A DNA stretch of 16,522 bases from DASXMR01 sp036495525 (lineage in GTDB: Bacteria; Actinomycetota; Actinomycetes; Streptosporangiales; Streptosporangiaceae). Each line of letters opens with the position of its first letter. Position 1 is the stretch's first letter. The stretch covers positions 1 to 16,522 of the forward strand of contig DASXMR010000127.1 in assembly GCA_036495525.1 (NCBI GenBank), written 5' to 3'. Positions 1-6,864 of the stretch are shown piece after piece. A model generated the notes under the pieces. It searched no databases. It was not told the DNA's origin and saw only the letters and a list, made by a program, of their open reading frames with translations. Position numbers and translations under genes: made by a program.

Positions 1-5
1 GCGAT

Positions 6-947
6 GTGCCCACCGCGCTAGTACGGCTACAGCAAGGTGTTTTCTCGCGGAAACAGGCGCTGGAGGCTGGCCTGACCGGCAAGATGATCGAGGCCCGGCT
101 GAGAAGTGGTGCGTGGCGGACAGTTTCCCGCGGCGTTTATACGAATGCGACTGCCGATATCAGTCGCGCCGGGATGTTGTGGGTAGCGGTGCTGTCCGCC
201 GGATGCTATGCCGTGCTTTCGCATCAGTCCGCGGCCGAGAATCTCGGGCTCGGCGGACGGCCGGATGACGACATTCATGTGACGATTCCGGCGACCCTCA
301 AGATCGAGGCGGTGCCAGGCGTACACATTCACCGGTCCAGGCGCGCGTACCGGCTCGAGCTGGCCGACTGCTATCCGCCGTGCACGAGTGTCGAGGAAAC
401 CGTGCTCGACATGGTGGATACCTCGGACACGTTCGACGAGATGTGCGGGTGGGTGACTCGCTCGCTGGCCAGGAAGCGATCGACCGCCGTCAAGTTGCGG
501 ACAGCGATGTCGGCGCGGCGGCGATTGCGCTGGCACGCCGTGCTGGACGATATGATCAATGCCACGATCACGGGTGATCACTCGGTCCTTGAGCACCGGT
601 ATGACCGTGACGTGGAGCGCGCCCACGGGTTGCCGGAGCCCGAACTGCAGGTGCCGTTCACCAAGCCGGATGGCTCGCCCGGCCGACGGGACCGCGCCTA
701 CCCGCGATACCGCGTGGTGATCGAACTCGACGGCCAGGTGTACCACCCGGCCGAGGACAGCTGGACCGACAAGGAGCGGGACAACGCCGCCATCGCGGCG
801 GGTCATGAGCCGCTCAGGTACGGGTGGCGGCACGTCACTCAGGATGCCTGCGGGACTGCGATACAGGTCGGGCGGGTGCTGCGGGCGGGCGGATGGGCGG
901 GCGACCCGCACCCGTGCTCGGTCCGCTGTCCGGTGCCGCGAAGTTGA
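6..947 (+). CDS. AbiEi-antitoxin-like N-terminal domain plus DUF559/Vsr-like nuclease-fold protein
   Basis: The protein has about 313 residues. Residues 5-48 look like the winged-helix domain of AbiEi-family type IV antitoxins (a 'GVFSRKQALEAGLT' start and an 'RGVYTN' end). Residues 225-295 look like a DUF559/Vsr-type restriction-endonuclease fold, with Asp229, Glu240 and Asp242 ('VVIELDG') and a downstream 'ERDN' and 'RYGWRHV'. Such proteins are common and often solitary in actinobacteria; their role is unknown, and an antitoxin or DNA-processing function is only inferred. No AbiEii toxin partner is visible. The GTG start at 6 is the first possible one in the window; the frame may be open further upstream and no ribosome site can be judged. 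Codons here end in A/T more often than in neighbouring genes, which hints at a separate origin. It ends 4 bp from the convergent sigma-factor gene. Confidence 0.75.
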   Translation: MPTALVRLQQGVFSRKQALEAGLTGKMIEARLRSGAWRTVSRGVYTNATADISRAGMLWVAVLSAGCYAVLSHQSAAENLGLGGRPDDDIHVTIPATLKIEAVPGVHIHRSRRAYRLELADCYPPCTSVEETVLDMVDTSDTFDEMCGWVTRSLARKRSTAVKLRTAMSARRRLRWHAVLDDMINATITGDHSVLEHRYDRDVERAHGLPEPELQVPFTKPDGSPGRRDRAYPRYRVVIELDGQVYHPAEDSWTDKERDNAAIAAGHEPLRYGWRHVTQDACGTAIQVGRVLRAGGWAGDPHPCSVRCPVPRS

Positions 948-951
948 CCGA

Positions 952-2139
952 CTACCCGGTGTGCTGACGGAGGAACTCGCGCTCGGCGGTGTTCTCGGTG
1001 CGGTCGAGCGCGGCCTGATAGGACAGGGCCGCCTCGTCGGTGCGGCCGAGGCGGCGCAGCAGGTCGGCGCGGATCGCGTGGAACAGGTAGTAGCCGTCCA
1101 GGTCCAGCTTGTTCGCCAGGTTCAACGCGGCCTGGGGGCCGTCGATCTCGGCTACCGCCACCGCACGGTTCAGCGCCACTACCGGGGTCGGCTCGCAGGC
1201 GAGCAGCTGGTCGTACAGGGCCAGGATCTGCTGCCAGTCGGTGTCCGCGGCGGTGGCCGCGTCGCTGTGCACCGCGTTGATCGCGGCCTGGATCTGGTAC
1301 GGACCTGGCTGGTTGCGCCGCAGGCATTGCCGCACCAGACCCTGGCCCTCGGCGATCAGCTCACGGTTCCAGCGGGTGCGGTCCTGGTCAGCGAGCCGCA
1401 CCAGGGCGCCGTCGGGGCCGGTGCGGGCCGGCCGGCGCGATTCGGTGAGCAGCATGAGCGCGAGCAGGCCGCGGACCTCCGGCTCGTCCGGCATCAGCTC
1501 GACTAGCAGGCGCCCGAGCCGGATGGCTTCGGCACACAGATCGGCGCGGGTGAGATGGCCCTCGTTGAAGATCAGGTACACGACGGTGAGCACGGCTCGC
1601 AGCCGCCCGGGCAGCTCCGCTTCGGGCGGGATGCGGTACGGGATGCCCGCGTCGCGGATCTTGCCCTTGGCGCGGACCAGCCGTTGGGCCATGGTGGGCT
1701 CCGGCACCAGGAACGCGCGGGCGATCTCCGGGGTGCTCAGCCCGCCGATAAGCCGCAACGTCAGCGCCACCTGCGCGGCGCGGCCGAGCGCCGGATGACA
1801 GCAGGTGAAGATGAGCCGGAGCCGGTCATCGCGCACCGGGCCCACCTCCACGGGTTCGTTGTGCGCGTGCAGCAGCGCGGCCTGGGCGTGCTTGTCCTGG
1901 CGGGCCGCCTCCCGGCGGAGCCGGTCGATGGCGCGGTTGCGCGCGGTGGTGATGATCCAGCCGGCCGGGCTCGGCGGCAGGCCGTCGTCCGGCCAGCGCC
2001 GGACCGCGACGGTGAACGCCTCCTGCACCGACTCCTCGGCGATGTCGATGTCGCCGAACACCCGGACCAGCACGGACACCGCGCGCCCGTACTCCTCCCG
2101 GAAAATCCGCTCGATGTCGGCAGCGGCAACGGCCGGCAT
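952..2139 (-). CDS. ECF42-type RNA polymerase sigma factor with TPR-like C-terminal extension
   Basis: This is an extracytoplasmic-function sigma factor of 395 residues, twice the usual ECF length. Region 2 spans about residues 9-78 ('IFREEYGRAV', 'ITTARNRAIDRLRRE') and region 4 about 105-163 ('LIFTCCHPAL', 'LSTPEIARAFLV'). The long tail (about 175-395) carries 'YLIFNEGH' and the TPR-like 'VVALNRAVAVAE', the signature of the ECF42 group (DUF6596 tail). In that group the tail is reported to be needed for activity, and no classical anti-sigma factor is encoded nearby; none is seen here. The family's usual partners are DGPF proteins, and one lies directly upstream with a 7-bp gap. A GAGG ribosome site sits 5 nt before the ATG and inside the end of the DGPF region, so the two are probably translationally coupled. 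The signal is unknown. Confidence 0.93.
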   Translation of the reverse strand: MPAVAAADIERIFREEYGRAVSVLVRVFGDIDIAEESVQEAFTVAVRRWPDDGLPPSPAGWIITTARNRAIDRLRREAARQDKHAQAALLHAHNEPVEVGPVRDDRLRLIFTCCHPALGRAAQVALTLRLIGGLSTPEIARAFLVPEPTMAQRLVRAKGKIRDAGIPYRIPPEAELPGRLRAVLTVVYLIFNEGHLTRADLCAEAIRLGRLLVELMPDEPEVRGLLALMLLTESRRPARTGPDGALVRLADQDRTRWNRELIAEGQGLVRQCLRRNQPGPYQIQAAINAVHSDAATAADTDWQQILALYDQLLACEPTPVVALNRAVAVAEIDGPQAALNLANKLDLDGYYLFHAIRADLLRRLGRTDEAALSYQAALDRTENTAEREFLRQHTG

Positions 2140-2146
2140 GCCGGCC

Positions 2147-2503
2147 TCAGTCCTCGGCTTCCTCTTGGAACGGGCGCACTTCGACCGGGTCCTCGCAGGC
2201 CAGCGATGCCTTGCCGGCCCAGGCCAGGGCCGCGTCCAGGTCCGGTGCGCGGATCACCCAGAACCCGCCGATGTGCTCCTTGCCCTCCGCGAACGGGCCG
2301 TCGGTGGTCAGCACCGCGCCACCGGAGGCCCGCACGACCGTGGCGGCGTCCGGGGGGAGCAGGCCGCCGCCGAAAACCCACGACCCGGCCGCCAGCAGTT
2401 CCGCGTTGAAGCCGTCGACTTGCTGGTACAGCTGCTGTATCGCCTCCGGTGACCGCTGCGGGCTGCCGTCGACCATGTGCACGCTCAGCATGTACTGCCG
2501 CAT
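2147..2503 (-). CDS. DGPF-domain (YCII-related) protein
   Basis: This small soluble protein has 118 residues and a YciI-like ferredoxin fold. The signature 'TTDGPFAEGKEHIGGFW' covers residues 66-82 and includes the DGPF motif at 68-71. The N-terminal 'MRQYMLSVH' is also typical. DGPF proteins are the characteristic genomic neighbours and regulated targets of ECF42 sigma factors. Their biochemical role is not established, although the related YciI fold has been linked to small-molecule hydrolysis. The ATG is preceded by AGGAGA (complement of 2510-2515) at 5 nt spacing, which fixes the start. The gene is the middle member of a minus-strand cluster, 93 bp after the reductase-like gene and 7 bp before the sigma gene. 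A hexanucleotide tandem repeat lies just upstream of its ribosome site. Confidence 0.93.
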   Translation of the reverse strand: MRQYMLSVHMVDGSPQRSPEAIQQLYQQVDGFNAELLAAGSWVFGGGLLPPDAATVVRASGGAVLTTDGPFAEGKEHIGGFWVIRAPDLDAALAWAGKASLACEDPVEVRPFQEEAED

Positions 2504-2517
2504 CGATGTCTCCTGCT

Positions 2518-2547
2518 CGTCGCCGTCGCCGTCGCCATCGCCATCGC
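2518..2547. repeat. Hexanucleotide tandem repeat, 5 units
   Basis: Three CGTCGC units are followed by two CATCGC units, giving 30 bp in five perfect-length copies. The repeat lies in the gap between the reductase-like gene and the DGPF gene, directly upstream of the DGPF ribosome site. Changes in unit number would alter the leader without breaking a coding frame. Confidence 0.8.
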
Positions 2548-2596
2548 GGCGCAGGCCCTCGCCGTCCCCCGGCGCGGGCCCGCGCCGCCTGGGGTG

Positions 2597-3214
2597 TCAC
2601 GCGCCCCCGGCAGACTCAGCGCCGACGGCCTGCTGGCCATCGGCAGCGGTCTCGTCGCCGGCGGGGGCGGGCTGATAGGTGAGCATCAGGATACCGTCGC
2701 CGGCCGTCGCCGAGCTGGTCAGCACGAGCCGCGCCGACTCGCTCAGCGCGGCCGGGAACAGCCGCTTGCCCTCGCCAAGCAGGATCGGGAAGACCAGCAG
2801 CCGCAGCTCGTCGACCAGGCGGTGGCTGATCAGGTCACTGGCGAGCTGGGCGCTGCCGTGGACCAGCAGGTCGCCGCCCGTCTCCTCCTGCCGGATCCGG
2901 GCGAGCTCGGTCATCGCGTCGCCGCTGATCACCGTGGTCTCGCCCCAGGTCGCCTCCTCGCCGGTCAGCGTTGAGGACACGACGTACTTCGGGATGGTGT
3001 TCATCCGCATCCCGAAGTCGCCCTCGTCCATGTGCGGCCACGCCTGGGCGAAGCCCTGGTAGGTGACCCGGCCGAGGAGCAGCGCCCCGGCGGCGAACAG
3101 CTCGTCGTGCTTGAACTTGTCACCCTCGGCGCCGCGGCTGAAATCGAACGTCCAGCGCGGCTCTTCCATCACGCCGTCGAGCGAGACGAACTCGGTGACC
3201 ACGATCCTGCGCAT
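2597..3214 (-). CDS. Dihydrofolate reductase-like (RibD C-terminal domain) protein
   Basis: The protein has 205 residues and belongs to the RibD C-terminal/dihydrofolate-reductase-like family of NAD(P)H-binding proteins. Visible family motifs are 'EFVSLDGVMEEP' (8-19), 'LLLGRVTYQGF' (45-55), 'VSSTL' (79-83), 'DLLVHGSAQLASDLI' (115-129) and 'LVFPILLGEGKRLF' (139-152). The substrate is unknown. It should not be equated with housekeeping FolA. The last 25 residues or so (from 'PAPAGDETAADG') are a low-complexity Ala/Gly tail beyond the usual end. The frame is open upstream, but ATG 3214 is chosen because GGAGG sits 5 nt before it and the family motif starts there. It is the first gene of the cluster leading into the DGPF and ECF42 genes and is divergent from the DUF488 gene. 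Proteins of this kind are frequent neighbours of ECF42 loci. Confidence 0.88.
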   Translation of the reverse strand: MRRIVVTEFVSLDGVMEEPRWTFDFSRGAEGDKFKHDELFAAGALLLGRVTYQGFAQAWPHMDEGDFGMRMNTIPKYVVSSTLTGEEATWGETTVISGDAMTELARIRQEETGGDLLVHGSAQLASDLISHRLVDELRLLVFPILLGEGKRLFPAALSESARLVLTSSATAGDGILMLTYQPAPAGDETAADGQQAVGAESAGGA

Positions 3215-3286
3215 GACTGCCTCCGTGCGATGTCGGTCGGCCTCGTGCCGGCCTCTCACCGACTGCACGAACGGCCGGGCGGCGGA

Positions 3287-3292
3287 TCGACA
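3287..3292 (-). promoter_or_regulatory. Candidate ECF42 -35 element (TGTCGA)
   Basis: Read on the minus strand, TGTCGA lies 73 nt upstream of the reductase-like start. This matches the -35 consensus I recall for ECF42-dependent DGPF promoters. The expected CG(A/T)C-type -10 is not cleanly present; the closest sequence is CGTGC after 17 bp (3265-3269). The hexamer also occurs elsewhere in the window by chance, so the assignment rests mainly on its position in front of an ECF42 operon. No such motif precedes the DGPF gene itself. Confidence 0.35.
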
Positions 3293-3356
3293 GCCGCGCG
3301 AGGGATTTCTCGTTCTTCTTTCTATGCTGGCCAGAGGGCGAGGCAGGGGAGGCGCC

Positions 3357-3845
3357 ATGCCGGACGTGCAGCTCAAGCGGGCCTATGACAAGCCAGCCGT
3401 GGCCGACGGCAGCCGGATCCTGGTGGACCGGCTGTGGCCGCGCGGCCTGTCGAAGCAGGTAGCCGGCCTCACCGAGTGGCTCAAGGCGGTGGCGCCGTCC
3501 GACGAGCTGCGCCGCTGGTACGGGCACGACCCGGAGCGGTACCCGGTGTTCCGGCTGCGCTACGCCGACGAGCTGCGCGACCCGGAGCGCGCCGCGGCGC
3601 TCGCACACCTGGAGCAGCTGGCCGCCACCGGGCCGGTCACGCTGCTGACCGCGACCAGGGACCTGCAGCACAGCCAGGCTGCCGTGCTGGCCCAGCTGCT
3701 CAGCGCCGATGCGGCGCGACCCGACGAGCGCGGCGGCGACCCGGCCTGCCTGCTGCGGCGGGTCTGCCAGCAGTGCGGCTCAGTCGCCGACGCTGACCCG
3801 CCGGTGACCTGCCAGACCTGCGGCGCGCAGCTCGGCGCCAGCTAG
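3357..3845 (+). CDS. DUF488 (YeaO-like) protein with C-terminal zinc ribbon
   Basis: Residues 1-118 are a DUF488 domain, with the signatures 'LKRAYD' (6-11), 'RILVDRLWPRGLSK' (20-33), 'WYGHDPERY' (54-62) and 'VTLLTATRDLQHSQAAVL' (94-111). The family is widespread and has no settled biochemical role. After a short linker, residues 137-155 form a CX2C-X11-CX2C motif (Cys137, Cys140, Cys152, Cys155), which looks like a rubredoxin-type zinc ribbon. Ordinary YeaO-like proteins are about 115-120 residues and lack it; this protein has 162. ATG 3357 is preferred over the longer open frame because GGGGAGG lies 4 nt before it and the family start follows. A -10-like TATGCT at 3323-3328 may drive it. 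It is divergent from the ECF42 cluster. Confidence 0.85.
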   Translation: MPDVQLKRAYDKPAVADGSRILVDRLWPRGLSKQVAGLTEWLKAVAPSDELRRWYGHDPERYPVFRLRYADELRDPERAAALAHLEQLAATGPVTLLTATRDLQHSQAAVLAQLLSADAARPDERGGDPACLLRRVCQQCGSVADADPPVTCQTCGAQLGAS

Positions 3846-3875
3846 CCGGCCAGCCGCCCGGCGGGCGCCGGCCGG
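3846..3875 (+). terminator. GC-rich hairpin after the DUF488 gene
   Basis: A 14-nt arm starting at the base after the stop codon (3846-3859) pairs imperfectly, with one bulge, with 3863-3875 across a 3-nt loop. There is no T tract, as is common for actinobacterial stem-loop terminators. A second hairpin follows immediately. Confidence 0.45.
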
Positions 3876-3876
3876 T

Positions 3877-3895
3877 CATCCCGTTGCCCGGGATG
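3877..3895 (+). terminator. Second hairpin of a tandem terminator-like pair
   Basis: CATCCCG (3877-3883) pairs perfectly with CGGGATG (3889-3895) around a TTGCC loop. It directly follows the hairpin at 3846-3875, so the two probably end transcription of the DUF488 gene. No T tract follows. Confidence 0.4.
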
Positions 3896-4042
3896 CGCTG
3901 CCGCCGGGGCCGGGTCGGCGCCAGCGCTTGACCTGGCCGGCCGGCGTTCCGTGTCGATCTGGCCTTCGCCGGGGATATTCGCTCTCATGCGGGTCCGGTG
4001 CCCGGCGCCGGATCGAGAGCGGGCGACGACGGGAGCAATCCG

Positions 4043-4489
4043 ATGACGACGAAGACTGCCTTTTCTCCCGAGCAGTGGGAAACCGTGCTTGAAGGGCCGC
4101 CGAGCGCCGGCATGATCGTGGTGACCGCGGCGCGCGGCGGGTCCATCCGCGAGTCCATCGCGCTGTCCAGGGCCTACCTGGACGCCAGGGCTCAGCATGG
4201 CGAGAGCGAGCTGCTCGACGAGATCGTGTCCGCCCGGCCCGAGGTGGACCACACCAGGTACCACTCGGCCGCTGAGCTGCGGGACAGCGGGCTGGCGCAC
4301 ATCCGGGACGCGGTATCGCTGCTGCAGAGCAAGGCGACGGTGGACGAGGTCGACGGCTACCGCCGGTTCGTGGTGTCGCTGGCGCACAAGGTTGCCGAGG
4401 CGCACCGGGAGCAGGGCGCCGCGGTGAGCCCGGCCGAAGCCGACGCCATCGAGGAGATAGAAACCGCACTCGGCGCGCCAGGTTCCTGA
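4043..4489 (+). CDS. Conserved actinobacterial protein of unknown function
   Basis: This soluble, acidic, mostly helical protein has 148 residues and no transmembrane segment or signal peptide. I recognise its pattern as a conserved hypothetical family in actinobacteria ('FSPEQWETVLEGPP' at 6-19, 'AGMIVVTAARGGSIRES' at 22-38, 'HGESELLDEIV', 'VDHTRYHS'), but I know of no assigned function. The start at ATG 4043 is chosen because GGGAG sits 7 nt upstream and the conserved part begins there, although the frame is open to about 3998. The ParA-like gene follows in the same direction after 54 bp, so the two may be co-transcribed. A TTGACC -35-like hexamer lies at 3928-3933 without a convincing -10. 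Confidence 0.8.
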   Translation: MTTKTAFSPEQWETVLEGPPSAGMIVVTAARGGSIRESIALSRAYLDARAQHGESELLDEIVSARPEVDHTRYHSAAELRDSGLAHIRDAVSLLQSKATVDEVDGYRRFVVSLAHKVAEAHREQGAAVSPAEADAIEEIETALGAPGS

Positions 4490-4543
4490 GAGCCTGGGTG
4501 CTAGCTGAAGGCAGGACCAGCAGGAAGCGGGGGCAGCCGCAAG

Positions 4544-5167
4544 ATGATGCTCGGGCTGGTGTCGACGAAGGGAGGGACAGGGAAGACCACGTCGGCGGTC
4601 AGCCTCGCCATGTGCCTGCACGGGCTCGGCCGGACGCTGGCGGTGGATTGCGACCCGCAGGGCTCGCTGATGAGCTGGAGCGAGTCGGCGGCTGACGAGG
4701 GCAAGCCGCTTCCCTTCACCGTGATCAGCGTCGCCGCCAGGGACGTGCACGTGCGGGTGGCCGATCTCGCCGCCGGATACGAGCACGTGGTGCTCGACAC
4801 TCCGCCCGGTGACCTCGGCATTATCCGCTCAGCCATCCTGGCGTCGCAGGTCGTGCTCGTGCCGGTGTCACCGACCGGGCTCGACCTGCACCGGATCAGG
4901 CCGACCTTCGATCTGCTCGGCGAGATCGGCATCTCGCATCCGGTTCAGGTCGGCGTCCTGCTGACGAAAGTCCGGCGGGGAACGAGGTCGGCCCGGTCAG
5001 CCAGGCCGGTACTGGCTGAGCTCGGCTACCCGCTGATGAGCACCGAGATTCCGCTGGCCGAGCACTTCGCCGCGGCGTTCGGCTCGGTGCCCGGCGTCGT
5101 CGGCGAGTACTGGGACCTGCTCGCCGAGCTGCAGCGCAACCCGGACGGCCTGCCAGAACCGCGGTAG
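4544..5167 (+). CDS. ParA/MinD-type P-loop ATPase (orphan ParA)
   Basis: The protein has 207 residues. The deviant Walker A motif 'KGGTGKTT' is at 9-16, with both the signature lysine (Lys9) and the P-loop lysine (Lys14). Walker A-prime 'DCDPQGS' is at 35-41 and Walker B 'VVLDTPPG' at 82-89. These define the ParA family, which dimerises on ATP and positions plasmids, chromosomes or protein complexes by binding DNA or membrane. It lacks the N-terminal helix-turn-helix of large plasmid ParAs, so it is of the short type. No parB, parS array or relaxase gene is nearby, so a role in chromosome segregation is not supported; positioning of another cargo is possible. Two ATG codons are adjacent (4544 and 4547) and either could start translation. 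It converges on the MFS gene. Confidence 0.9.
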   Translation: MMLGLVSTKGGTGKTTSAVSLAMCLHGLGRTLAVDCDPQGSLMSWSESAADEGKPLPFTVISVAARDVHVRVADLAAGYEHVVLDTPPGDLGIIRSAILASQVVLVPVSPTGLDLHRIRPTFDLLGEIGISHPVQVGVLLTKVRRGTRSARSARPVLAELGYPLMSTEIPLAEHFAAAFGSVPGVVGEYWDLLAELQRNPDGLPEPR

Positions 5168-5182
5168 CGGCTCCGGCCGGCC

Positions 5183-5215
5183 ACCAGGCCGAGCATGGCT
5201 GGCGTCAGGCCTGGT
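5183..5215. terminator. Inverted repeat between convergent parA-like and MFS genes
   Basis: ACCAGGCC (5183-5190) pairs with GGCCTGGT (5208-5215) across a 17-nt loop, and pairing extends outward with one bulge. It spans the 37-bp convergent gap and the last codons of the transporter gene, so it could serve both strands. No T tract is present. Confidence 0.3.
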
Positions 5216-6743
5216 CGGCCCCCGCCGGGCTGAGCCGCTCCTGGCCGGCCGGTGCGGGGCTGAGCCGCTCCGGCTCGGCCCGCTCGGCGGTCCGCCTCGC
5301 TCCGAGGGCGCCGCCGATGACCAGCGTCACTACCAGCAGGGCCAGCACATCGAAGACCGCGGCAGCGGTGAACGCGCTGGCCATGGCGTGCACCTCGGCG
5401 CGCAGCGGATGCCCGGCTCCGTGGGCGAGCGCGGTGCGGTGCGCGCTGCTGAACACGGTGACCAGGATCGCCAGCCCCAGCGACCCGCCGACCTGCTGCG
5501 TGACGTTCACCATGCTGGACGCGGCGCCGGCCTCGGCCGGGCGCACCCCGCCGAGCGAGGCCATGGTCAGCGGCACGAACACCACGCCCATGCCGGAGCC
5601 GATGAGCAGCATCGGGCCGAGCACGCCTGCCTCGTAGCCGGTCCCCGGCGCGATCCTGGACAGCCAGGCCATCCCGGCCACCACCGGCAGCATCCCGGCG
5701 ATCATCAGCACCCTGGCCGGGAACCTGGCCATGAGCTGCCCGGACAGCCGGGAGATGCCGAAGAGCGCGACGGTCATCGGCAGGAACGCGACTCCGGCCC
5801 GCAGCGGGCTGAAGCCGAGCACGTCCTGGAGGAACTGGGTCAGGAAGAAGAACATCCCGAACATGCCGGCCACGATCAGCAGCCTGGCCAGGTAAGAGCC
5901 GGCCCGGCCGCGGTCGGCGAACAGCCGCAGCGGGGTTATGGGCTGCGGCACCCTTGCCTCGTTCAGCAGGAACAGGCCGAGCAGCACGGCCGCGACGGCG
6001 AAGGCACCGATCGCCATGGTGTCACTCCAGCCGTCCGAGGCGACCCGGACGAAGCCGTACACCAGCAGGCTCATGCCGGCGGTCGAGGTCAGCGCCCCGG
6101 CGATGTCGAACCGGCCGGGCTGGCGCGCCGACTCGTCCAGCACCCTGGGCGCGAGGATCAGCACCGCGATGCCGATCGGCACGTTGATGAACAGCACCCA
6201 GCGCCAGGACACCCACTCGGTGATGACGCCGCCGAGCACCAGGCCGAGCGAGCCGCCGCCCATCGCGACCGCGGTGTAGATGCCAAGCGCCTTGGCGCGC
6301 TCGCGGCCCTCAGAGAAGCTGGAGGTGATCAGCGCGAGCACGGCGGGCGAGGCGATGGCCCCGCCAACGCCCTGCGCGGCGCGGGCGGCGAGCAGCCAGG
6401 CGGCGGACGTCGCCAGGCCCCCGGCCAGCGACGCGGCGGTGAACAGCGCGATGCCGGCCAGGAAGGTCCGGCGCCGGCCGAGGATGTCGCCGGCCCGGCC
6501 GCCGAGCAGCAGCAGGCCGCCGAAGGTCAGCGTGTAGGCGTTCAGCACCCAGGACAGCCCGGCCGGGGTGAAGTGCAGGCCGCCGGCGATGTTCGGCAGC
6601 GCGATGTTGACCACGGTGAGGTCAAGAATGATCATCAGCTGGGCGCACAGGACGAGTGCCAGGGCTATCCCGCGGCGCTCGGCGCCCGGTGGCCCGGCGG
6701 GCCGGCGCCTGGCCAGGACGGGTGCGATCGACGTAGTCGACAT
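5205..6743 (-). CDS. DHA2-family (14-TM) MFS drug efflux transporter
   Basis: The transporter has 512 residues and belongs to the EmrB/QacA-type drug:H+ antiporter family in the inner membrane. TM1 carries the DHA2 motif 'LDLTVVNIALPNI' (40-52). Motif A, 'GRAGDILGRRRT', is at 82-93. A motif-C-like region 'GGGSLGLVLGGVITEWVSWRW' starts near 162. Hydrophobic segments continue to about 480 and the length fits 14 helices. It probably exports a hydrophobic or cationic compound; the substrate cannot be told. The frame is open far upstream, but ATG 6743 is chosen because GGAAGGA precedes it and the family start follows. A tetR gene is divergent, and the shared promoter region holds two operators, so repression by that TetR is the obvious model. 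The C-terminus carries a duplicated ERLSPA peptide. Confidence 0.93.
   Translation of the reverse strand: MSTTSIAPVLARRRPAGPPGAERRGIALALVLCAQLMIILDLTVVNIALPNIAGGLHFTPAGLSWVLNAYTLTFGGLLLLGGRAGDILGRRRTFLAGIALFTAASLAGGLATSAAWLLAARAAQGVGGAIASPAVLALITSSFSEGRERAKALGIYTAVAMGGGSLGLVLGGVITEWVSWRWVLFINVPIGIAVLILAPRVLDESARQPGRFDIAGALTSTAGMSLLVYGFVRVASDGWSDTMAIGAFAVAAVLLGLFLLNEARVPQPITPLRLFADRGRAGSYLARLLIVAGMFGMFFFLTQFLQDVLGFSPLRAGVAFLPMTVALFGISRLSGQLMARFPARVLMIAGMLPVVAGMAWLSRIAPGTGYEAGVLGPMLLIGSGMGVVFVPLTMASLGGVRPAEAGAASSMVNVTQQVGGSLGLAILVTVFSSAHRTALAHGAGHPLRAEVHAMASAFTAAAVFDVLALLVVTLVIGGALGARRTAERAEPERLSPAPAGQERLSPAGADQA
5227..5271. repeat. 30-bp tandem duplication in the 3' end of the MFS gene
   Basis: The 15-mer GGGCTGAGCCGCTCC occurs at 5227-5241 and again at 5257-5271, exactly 30 bp (ten codons) apart. 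It encodes the doubled ERLSPA peptide in the transporter's cytoplasmic tail. The copies are in frame. Confidence 0.8.
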
Positions 6744-6816
6744 GGGTCCTTCCCCGAGGAGATTAGGAGGGCAGCAGCCTCGCCGCCGCAGTGGCGGGCG
6801 GAGCCGGTGCGAGCTA

Positions 6817-6864
6817 CTATCTATGTGGAGGCCTCCTCCGGTAACTATACGGAGGCACCCTCCG
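6817..6864. repeat. Two adjacent 24-bp repeats carrying operator and -10-like element
   Basis: Units 6817-6840 and 6841-6864 abut and match at 18 of 24 positions. Each contains GGAGG-N3-CCTCC and, read on the minus strand, an ATAG-N-TA block just after it. The whole regulatory core between tetR and the transporter gene therefore looks like a tandem duplication. Confidence 0.75.
6825..6841. promoter_or_regulatory. TetR operator, transporter-proximal copy
   Basis: This dyad has GGAGG (6827-6831), spacer CCT and CCTCC (6835-6839), with weaker flanking symmetry. It has the same core and spacing as the operator at 6849-6865, centre to centre 24 bp. It overlaps the predicted transcription start of the MFS promoter. 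Confidence 0.6.

Noticed and set aside
2597..3376. Longer form of the DHFR-like protein starting at 3376
   Set aside because: The extra N-terminus has no family similarity, crosses the DUF488 start, and lacks the GGAGG site found before the internal ATG at 3214.
3952..3957. Second TGTCGA as an ECF42 promoter for the gene at 4043
   Set aside because: There is no matching -10 at 16-18 bp, and the hexamer is frequent by chance in such GC-rich sequence.
4544..5167. ParA as evidence of a plasmid or integrated element
   Set aside because: There is no parB, replication, relaxase, integrase or attachment-site sequence nearby, and composition matches the chromosome-like neighbours.
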